Source: Henricia sp. BOLD:AAB3569
Lineage: Eukaryota > Echinodermata > Asteroidea > Spinulosida > Echinasteridae
Assembly: GCA_037783545.1 (NCBI GenBank)
Contig: JBBELK010000690.1
Location: forward strand, 203,561 to 267,560
Direction of reading: 5' to 3'
Length of the DNA stretch: 64,000 nt
Both the position numbers and the translations under genes were made by a program. The notes under the pieces were generated by a model. It ran no database searches. It was not told where the DNA came from and was given only the letters and a program-made list of their open reading frames with translations. Positions 45,870 through 55,900 of this stretch are shown here, one piece after another. Numbering within the stretch: the first letter of the stretch is position 1; every line of letters begins with the position of its first letter.

Positions 45870-46535
45870 GAGTTGACAAGAGATATCCGACTAAGTGTTA
45901 AAAGCAATGGTAACAAATACCACATGGTTATTCCCATGTAAAATGGTACCTTTGTAGGAAAAAATTGCCAACTGAAGGTGCTTTTTAAAAATTTTCTGCA
46001 GACCACTTTTTTTTACCATTCATTCACAAAAACCATGCATGGATTTTTCAGGTTTTCTGAATTACAAATATATTACTGCATATGGCTCAAATTTCTACAA
46101 GACAGTTTATCAACATTATTCTTCAGTTATGTAATGCTGTTGTTTCTGTTTTTACAAATGTTCCAATCATTAATCTGACTTTAAAATCTAATTGGTAGCG
46201 TTTTAATGAAAATACAAATGAGGTTGGCATTATATATATATATTATAAGATGTACATGTTGCTTTTGGTTTGTGTGACATCAGCATCAAGATGATGTCAT
46301 CATACGATCCGTCATTTAGTCCGATCACCTTGCGTTTGTAACAAAGACAAAAGCCATCCGTCTAGTTTGATTTAAATTTGACTGAAAGTATATTCGTTTT
46401 ATAAAATTCATCTCACTCACTTTCTGATTTGTTTCTAAACCTTTGGTGCCGAGAAACTTGCCGCAGTATGCTATACCTGGGTCTCGTTTTTGCGGCCACA
46501 ACAACAAACATTAATTTTTCAAACAAGGAACGGAG
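45870..46535. other. Intergenic, 3' of CYP gene, nothing recognised
   Basis: AT-rich. A TATATATATATTATA stretch occurs near 46232-46246. No feature supported. Confidence 0.4.
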
Positions 46536-46539
46536 TCGA

Positions 46540-46549
46540 TTTATTTATT
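46540..46549 (-). terminator. Candidate polyadenylation signals of CYP gene
   Basis: Two overlapping AATAAA hexamers on the minus strand (46540-46545 and 46544-46549), about 190 nt past the CYP stop codon. Confidence 0.5.
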
Positions 46550-46736
46550 TGAGCATTGGTTGAATCCTCAGTTACGCCAGAAATACGTTTGTGGTTGTGG
46601 TCGCGAAAATAAGCCCGTGCACGTCATGCTAATTAACTGCAAATTGTAAAAATTAGTAATTGCAACATTGGCCTGAGTTCATCTGGAAAAGAAAAGTGAT
46701 GTACTTCTGTACGTCTTTTTAGCAGAAACAAAACAA

Positions 46737-46915
46737 TCATTCACGCGGAATCGCAATTACTTCGTATGCAACTGGTGCATGCGTTATTACATCGATTGTG
46801 TTGAAAGATACACGAGTGCCCTCCGGTACTTTGAAGCTGAACTGATGCAGGAGGTGTGTGAACACGATGAAGAGCTCCATCTTTGCCAGTCTTTCACCGA
46901 GGCAAAATCGCCGAC
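46737..46915 (-). CDS. CYP exon 5 (haem cysteine, stop)
   Basis: Acceptor TCGACACAG|GT completes Gly, then RRFCLGERLAKMELFIVFTH with the haem-ligand Cys, and a C-terminus ending EVIAIPRE and TGA. The intron splits the haem-binding motif. Confidence 0.96.
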
Positions 46916-49900
46916 CTGTGTCGAAAAATGCATGACCGATACAAAATATTTTAATATAGGACTAATGTACGTTACTAACGCCAGTGTATTCTCATTACTT
47001 TCAAGTCCCTGTATTTGCAAAAATGATCAACAGGGGCAACACCTTGAAATTACACACACGGTAGACGGCTTTATCACTGTCCATAGACTCGTGTGTAATT
47101 TCGAGATGTATCACAAATGATTCGGACACGGCTTTGCCTTACAACCCCGGACTGCCCCACTTTTCAAGTCACAAAAACCGCACCCCTGGGGAACAAAAGA
47201 TAGGTGGCAGATCGGTACTCTTTGTGTACCCAAATATTGATAGAAAGTACCCATATTTCCTACCTATTCCAAATGGTATGAACTTCTCCCGTCGAATAAA
47301 TTTGCCATTGTCAAGAAATCGCTCTGGCTGGAACGCCTCGGGATTGGTCCATTCAACTGGATTGCGCAGGATGTGCCATAGATTAGTGATGATTATAGTG
47401 CCTTCGGGGATGCTGTACCTGACAAGAACCAAAGCCGAGTGGGTGTTGAATTCTTAAAATTGCTCGTATTTAGACTACTAGTGTAGGGTACATTTAAACT
47501 CCACAAACCAAAAACCAGCAATCCTTTTGTCCGCATTATGAAAGAAATATAATTCAACTCAAAGCTGTTGGTTGATAGCCCAGCGCATTGCCAGGAGACT
47601 ATCAAACAACTTGCCAAACCTTTTATCTCACATTTAACAACTCCACGAGGGCGTGTATTACATAGTAAAAATTAAGTAGTCAATTGACGATTTTTTAAAA
47701 AGTCATTTCATGGTATAATTTGACTAATCTTTATTTAGTCACCCAGTCGAAAGGTTAGTCATTACATGTGTGCAATGACTAATAATAATTAGTCTTTAAA
47801 ATTTTTATAATTTGCCTAATTTTTCGGGTGAAGGGCTTTCGCCCGATTTACCTCTTTCAACGTAACTTACCGTGGATTGTAATTTGTACATGTATGTACT
47901 TAGAACAGTAAAGCAAAGCACTACGTGTACATTTATTTTTGTGTACGCTGTTTTTCAGCGGCAAAAAGAATATCACGCCACTCAGCTGTTCTACTAATCA
48001 AACTAACTACCTCAACATAAGTAACACGTATGGTGCACAAACAGCCCAAAACCAGCTGCACAAAGGGCAAATATTTGACTAGTGTTCTTGGCTTGAAATA
48101 CAACATAAACAGTTTACAGCTGACAATGGAGCTTTGCTAATTTTCTTCAAAAAAGACATTTAACGTAAGTGTTCAGAGGGAGGGACGTCAAACCTTGGAA
48201 GCTTCCAAAGCCTGACTAATTTTGTATGGAATTAGTATTTCACGAATTAATTAGTCATATATACAATTAGTCATTTGCAATTTAATTCGTCTTCCGAAAC
48301 TCAGCTGACTAACATGATTAGTAATTTGGATGTGATCTAATTAGTCTTTTTAAAAAATTAGTCTTACAAAAATCTGCATTAGTCTTTGCATAAACTGAGA
48401 TTAGTACTTTCCTGAAATTGGTTAGTCAAAAAATGTCCAGTTAGTCTTTTAGATTGCAAAATTAGTCACGTGTTCAAAGACTATTTTTTATTTCCAATTT
48501 GACTAATTTTTGGTGCAAAATGACTACTTAATTTTAACAGTGATAGAGGATAATACACTAACCAGAATCACTGAATGACCTTACCGTGCTGGGGGAAATT
48601 TGCTTTGGATAGGAATAGCTAAAAGATAGGTCTTAACATATACGCCGACAGGACCAAAGTCATGAAGAATAATTTCTTTACAAGAGCACGACCAATACCC
48701 AATTATTTAAGAGCAACCTTCCGATTGTCTTGCTTTATGGCTATGAGACCAGAAAAGTCACCAAATCCATCTGCAAAAAGCTCGACGTTTCCAGACCAAA
48801 TGCCCCTTTAAGATCTTTTAGCCAAAAACCATCAGAAACGAGAAGCTCTTAAAGATGGCTGAAACAACACCTGTGACAGTTGGAGTCAAGCAAAAGAGGA
48901 GGCGTTCGCTTGGTTACGTCATAGGAATGCCACGTATCAATACTCGCATTGCATTGAGATGGACCATTGACGGCAAAAGACTAGAGGCCGCCCCAAACAG
49001 ACCTGGAGAAATCCATCGAGAGAGAAAATGAAGACCAGTTGACGAAGTACAAGCATTCATCTGGGTCCAAAGGTAACACCTGATAGAGATTTTGAAGCAG
49101 AAGTCATGCAAGTCTACATACAAATCCAGCTATGCTTTCCCAAGTTTAAAGAACGTGTGGATGTCTCCCAAACTCAGCAATAAGATCAACAAGAGCAACA
49201 TGCTGATTGACTTGCTTTTTGGCTCTGAGACCCGGCAAGTCACCCCATCCAAATGCAAAAAGCTCGACGATTTTCAAACCGAATGCCTCCTTCCGTAGGA
49301 TTTTCGAGAACTTCGGCCGAAAACCATCAGAAATGAAGACCTTATGAATAGACTGATTTGTATTGAACGATATAATTTAATCTAAAGTGAATTTAAAGAA
49401 AAATTAAAAGAAGGTATCCTCTGATAGGAATTCAAATGATCTTCCGTAAAAAAGCGAACATCTCAACAAAAGTAAATTTCATTCTTGACAAAACTGTTCA
49501 TTTAAGTTTCAGGGTTGACAATGACTAGGCCTAGCCTATTTGAAACTTACCCCAATACAGTTGTGTCCTCGATGCATTTGTGCGGTACTCCCAGAGGCAC
49601 GATGCTTGCACGCTGAATCTCGCAGAGCACCGCTTGCGTGTAAGGTAGATCGGGTTCGTCCGAAAGCTTTGGCAGCCTTTCATGGCCTACAACGCGGTCA
49701 ATCTCTTGCTGTACGCGGGCCTGGATTTCAGGGTAGACGACCATGTACAGGAAGGCCCACCGGAGGGTGCTGGTCGTAGTTTCCGTTCCTGCTCCAAATA
49801 AACCGGATACAGAGTAGTAGAGGCTTGCGGGGTTCATGTATGTCTCCACGCCTCTGCTTTCCTTGTCTTTCATTACATTATTGAACGCGTCCGTGTAGTC

Positions 49901-52900
49901 TCGCGAAACCCCGGGTTGATAACCTTTTTGGTGGTCTTCCAATAAATCCCCAATCATTTTGACAAACGCAGAATCGATAGCCATGTGCTTCTTTACAATT
50001 GGCAAGAAGGTTAGTTTCTTAAATATGGGCAGAAACTCTACAACTGCACCGGCTCCGTCGAGCTCGTTCAACTGGTTTAGCGTGTGGAGGAGTGAACTGA
50101 ACTTTGCATCATTGTAATCGAATCTGCGTCCAAAGACTAAATAGCATATAATATTGGCAACGGCGTTTTCTATTAGTTTTTGTGGGTCGAAAGATGTCGA
50201 CTCCTTCATCCCTATTTCCCGAAGTAGATACTGCGCCTCAGTGGAAATTTGTTTTTCAAAAGTCGATTTGCCCATTCCCAGTTTTCGTAGAGCAGCTGAA
50301 GAGAACCTTCGAAGCTCTATCCAGGGCTTCCCCGAAGCAGTCAGAATCCCTATACAAAATCAAAATAATCAAGAAACTTAACCAGAAAGGCATTGAGATA
50401 ACTAGAGCACCCGAAATCATAACACAGCCGGTCAAATATAGCCTTTTGGCAGCCTTTTTTGCGTGTAACATTTGCAATGTGGCTGGCATTCTGAATTCTT
50501 CAATTTGAAACGCCCGTTTTTAGTTAAAATAAGATATTGGCCATAGTGCCTCCATTTTAAATTCAAATGCTTTCAAAGTTAATGCAGATGAACAGATTCG
50601 ATAATGTTGAATCCGAAACTGATGTTCCCTGCTTGTAGGTTAACACAAAAGGACCAATAATTATTTGTGGATATTTTGCCCATTTTATGTTTCAGCGGCG
50701 TAGCCAGGTTTTTTGTTTCACTGGGGGAACGGGATGGGGCATTGCTTTTAAGTTAAATTTCGTGCGTTTCCTCTATTTTGCCAAATAATTTCAAATGCAT
50801 TTCGATTTGAAACAAATACCAATTCAATAGTGCTGATTAGCAGATTATCGTTATAGCATTGATTTGATATATACAAATAATTCAACAGTGCTGAACATTT
50901 GTGTTGTATAAATGTCGCAATTGCACATAAATGCATGATTACCAACAAATTTTGGATTTTGTTAATAAAATATTTGTATTTTATGTTCAAATGGCATCGA
51001 ATTTTAAACAGAATCAAGAATGCTAAAGATTCTGGTTGTTTGTAAGTGTCCCAACTTACACGCTAACATAGAGTGACCCATTCGTTTGTTTGTTTAAGGC
51101 CTGTTACCAGGGGCGGATCCAGGATTTTTCCAAACGGGGGGTGGGGAAGGGGGATTTTAAGCCAGAAATGGTGAAGACAATAGAATTGCAAGCGCGTAGC
51201 GCGAAGCCCAAACAGCGTGGGCCGCCGGCATGTCCGGGGCCCGCTAAGGTGCCCCCGAAAGGGCCCCTTCAAATTGTGGATGCTCTGTGGTGGTACGGTG
51301 CGATCTCGGGCAAAGTTTAACCACTTTAAGCAGGCAAAAGAGGTGGGGGATCCGCCCCTGGTTACAACCATTTTTGTGAATTTACCACTTTTGTGAATAG
51401 GTCACAAGCTTTGTGAATTTTCGACTTCTTTTGTGAAATTTCACAAAAGTGGGCGATATTTCACAAAATCTATGAGCTTGAAATTGACAAAAAGAGGCGT
51501 TTTTCACAAAACTCGTGACCTTTTCACAAAAGTGGTAAAACAAAATTCACAAGCTCGTGACCTAAAAAGTGTTAAATCCACATAAATTGTTGTAACACGG
51601 CCCCATTTTTTAACGATAGTATTCTTTGCCACGGTGCCTTTCTTTTAAGTGGAAAAACGTTCATTAAGTCTAAAACGGAAACTTAATGACACATTACAGA
51701 TGATTTTGCGCGTATGGGGGCGCTTTTGGGGGAAATCTGTTTTATGTGAATTTGTCCGAATTCAACATTTTTAAGCATGATATGTGCACAAAGTTGCTTC
51801 ATACCGAATCACAGGTTGAGTGAAATAACAAGAGAGTATACAAAATTCAAACATTGTAATGCACTTTAAAGTCCATACACTCAAAAGGACAATTTTACAT
51901 CCGTGTTCATATGTTGTGCACACCCTTTTTCTTGTCGAGTGCCATATGTTAATGCTTACATTTTTTTTATTATTAAACTTTACGTATGGCACATCGCAGT
52001 ATGAGATCACAAACTGTCATACATTAGACAGGACATCCGGAACAACCTCAGGCAGAATGTACATTTAACTTTGGACTAAAAACGATATACTTGTAGGCAG
52101 CGGGAGCGCAAGCACAACCTCAGGGTGGATGTTTAAACGAATTGGTTGCGATCTCCTGGGCTAATCTTTGTTTTTCTCAACTAGTTACCGCTGAATGGCA
52201 TTAGGCAACTTATATTTATGGTTGCAGTCACGGAATTTCTGCCAACTGAATGGGGTATAGTTTCCTTTCAATTGTCAATCGAATGACATAACGCAAGTTG
52301 GCACGGCCAGGGTGGAGCGCGAACCAGTCTATTGTCATACTAACTCGTGTCCAGATATACGTGGCGATACTGCATTTTGCAATGGCAGCGATCAGCTCGA
52401 GGTTGAGAAAAACCGCGAAAGAAAGTGAAGAAAATCGTCGATTTTTCTGACCTTTATTTCTAAGTTAGAAGCAGATGGTTCAAATGTGAATAAGTGTAAT
52501 ATTAACCAGCATGTCCCAAACTACTTATATCCACAAAAATAAAGTTGCCCCTAAAACGTTAAGACAAAACTCAATTTTTAGGCCTTGTATATATAGGCTA
52601 TAGCGTTCCTTCTATCTTTGTAAATGAAATTCTTGTAATTATCTACTTATCTCAATTCTTAAATAATTATAATTTTTCAGTTATCTGTGGTACTCTTGAA
52701 TTTGTAATTCATGTATAATTTACTATGACACTCAAGATCGTCCACCCTAAGTTTGTTCCAACTACCAATGCTTGAGTCATTGACCTATTTTTTTAGTAAT
52801 GCACACCTACACACACAAGTTACTACAAATGCCTGCACTGAAAACTTTATTTCGTCAATTGACAAAAAAAAATTAGTCATACACTGGGTCTTATATGACT

Positions 52901-55900
52901 AATTTCGTGTTTTGAATTGACTAATTTTAATTAGTCATGAAAAAGGGTCTTATTTGCCTAATTTAAAAAATGATTAGTCCTGCAGTAAAATTAATTAGTA
53001 ATGTCAGTTAGTCAGCCTGACAAACTTACTTTGTCACGTGCAATACACGGTGTGTTTCGTATAACGGACTGAAATAGGCCTACGCAGAATACGAGCAATG
53101 ACTGCACGGTGTGTTGTGTTAATGCAACAAAGATATCCGCAGTTTGATGACGAAAATGTGGACAACATAAATGGAAGAGGCAACGATGTACCCAGGAAAA
53201 CATCCAGTTACTATTCGTAGCTTATTTTATAAACTTACTTCTAACTGCAGCGAGGAAAGGAGTCCGACCTGGGCTGACCTAAAATTACGAATACGTACTG
53301 AGTTGTCCTCACAGATCATGACTATTTGTGTCAATACACGGATGTTGAGACCTGAGGCACGGCCTCAACTATACGCCTTTACTCCGACACACGACATAGT
53401 TTGAAACATGCAAACCATTGATTGCTTTAGAAATATCAGAGTCCCGCACAATTCTTTGGTGTCACACAAAACCCGTCACACGCTTACCTTTCCAGAGTAA
53501 CGTCAAAGAATGTTCAGTCCAGTCAAACACGACTTCATTTTACGGTGCGGTTGCATGTAATGCGTCGCACAGCTGCACGAAAACAAGAACTGAAGATTTA
53601 TTTTCCCACGACTGATTTCATGACTAACCTTTTAATACATTATCAATGGAAAGAATATTCCCGCCGAAACTCATGACTAATTAAATTAGTCATGAGTTTC
53701 GGCTGGATTATTCTTGCCATTAGTAATGCAATAAAAGGTTAGTCATGCAATTAGTCATTGGAAAATAAATCGTCAGTTTTTGTTTTACGTGACAATACAA
53801 ATTAGTCAAAAGACGATCATCACATTTGTCAGTCGTTCAGATTAGTCTTCCGCTAATATTAATTTGTTCTGCAAAAGTTTTAATTCGTCAAGCACCAACA
53901 AAGATTTGTCATGCATTAACAGTTTTCAGTGTGTGTGTTGTACAGACCCAATGACGTTCACTGCACATAGGTTATTTACCCCCAAAATCCGGAACTACTG
54001 GTCATTGGACATTGTTTTTAAGAAATAAATCGGTCATAATCATCATTCTTAGGAAGGAAACTAAGACATGACTCAAATTTTGCTTTCTTGAGTATTTCCT
54101 ATCTAAGATACTTCCTGTTACAACATATAAGCACTGACTGTTAAGCAGTCCAGCTATTTTTATCCAAAAATATTCAAATCATCAAAACGTCTAAGTTATG
54201 CATCTAGCTTAATCAGTTCTCTTAAGTCTCCTAGGTTCACAAGTAATAAGTTCAGTAATCAATGTATATAAAAATTGTTGTTGAATAGAGTTGCAGTTTA
54301 CACGTTTCTCAACCAAAGAAGTGTGTATCGTCTAACAACTAACCCAACACAACTAAAGAAGTGTGATATCGTCTACCAACTAACCCAACACAACCAAAGA
54401 AGTGTGATATCGTCTACCAACTAACCCAACACAACCAAAGAAGTGTGTATCGTCTACCAACTAACCCAACACAACCAAAGAAGTGTGTATCATCTACCAA
54501 CTAACCCAACACAACCAAAGAAGTGTGTATCGTCTACCAACTAACCCAACACAACCAAAGAAGTGTGTATCGTCTACCAACTAACCCAACACAACCAAAG
54601 AAGTGTGTATCATCTACCAACTAACCCAACACAACCAAAGAAGTGTGTATCGTCTACCAACTAACCCAACACAACCAAAGAAGTGTGATATCGTCTACCA
54701 ACTAACCCAACACAACCAAAGAAGTGTGTATCATCTACCAACTAACCCAACACAACCAAAGAAGTGTGTATCGTCTACCAACTAACCCAACACAACCAAA
54801 GAAGTGTGTATCGTCTACCAACTAACCCAACACAACCAAAGAAGTGTGTATCGTCTACCAACTAACCCAACACAACCAAAGAAGTGTGATATCGTCTACC
54901 AACTAACCCAACACAACCAAAGAAGTGTGTATCGTCTACCAACTAACCCAACACAACCAAAGAAGTGTGTATCGTCTACCAACTAACCCAACACAACCAA
55001 AGAAGTGTGTATCGTCTAACAACTAACCCAACACAACCAAAGAAGTGTGTATCGTCTACCAACTAACCCAACACAACCAAAGAAGTGTGATATCGTCTAC
55101 CAACTAACCCAACACAACCAAAGAAGTGTGTATTGTCTACCAACTAACCCAACAGCCTCTTACAAATTTTAGCCAATGGCCTGGGGTGCAGTTTAGAAGG
55201 CCACATGAAGTTGGTACGTAGTGCAAGCCCATGCTTAGAAACAAACAGCCTGGTTGCTTTATGCCATTCTTTGTTACTGTGGACGTGGTGGTATTGATTA
55301 CCGCTTGGACCCGTCACACTACATACATGTAAGCGCGGCCATCTGCTAGGTCGACTGGTTTTCGGTCCAAAATTTGACATAACACACACGGAAATGGAGG
55401 CCATGTTTAGTCCAAACCTGCCAAATTATTTCGCAGGTTGTCATCGCTTTAACGCCATACATAGTATAATGATCGTTCCTGGTCATGCCGACTGGTGTCG
55501 GGGATCGTGAATAAAGAGAAAATAATGCATTGCAATGCGCATTTGTGTGTTCTTCTCCCGATCGTCTGCTGTCATGGGGTATGAACAAACGCCGTGGTAA
55601 AACAGAAAGAAAGTAGGAGTTGATTGTTCTTCACCAAACATGGTGGCGCGCATGGCCAGGGGCCAATTTCATGGCGTTGCTTAGCACAAAAATTTGCTTA
55701 GCACAGGATTTGTTTGCTTTATTTTGCAAAAATGGATTGCCAACCAAAATCGTAAGTGATGTGTATTGAAAGGTATTCTTCTACTCTTGCGAACAACACA
55801 AGTTGGTGTATAATTTTGGCTTGTAATCCATTTTATAAAGCAAATAAATCCTGTGCTTAGCAAATTTTCGTGCTAAGCAACGCCATGAAATTGGCCCCAG

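Noticed and set aside
50154..50508. Plus-strand frames of 75 and 108 codons
   Set aside because: Antisense to CYP exon 3 and its upstream intron.
54603..54986. Frames with QLTQHNQRSVYRLPTN repeats
   Set aside because: The 40-bp satellite translated; not a protein.
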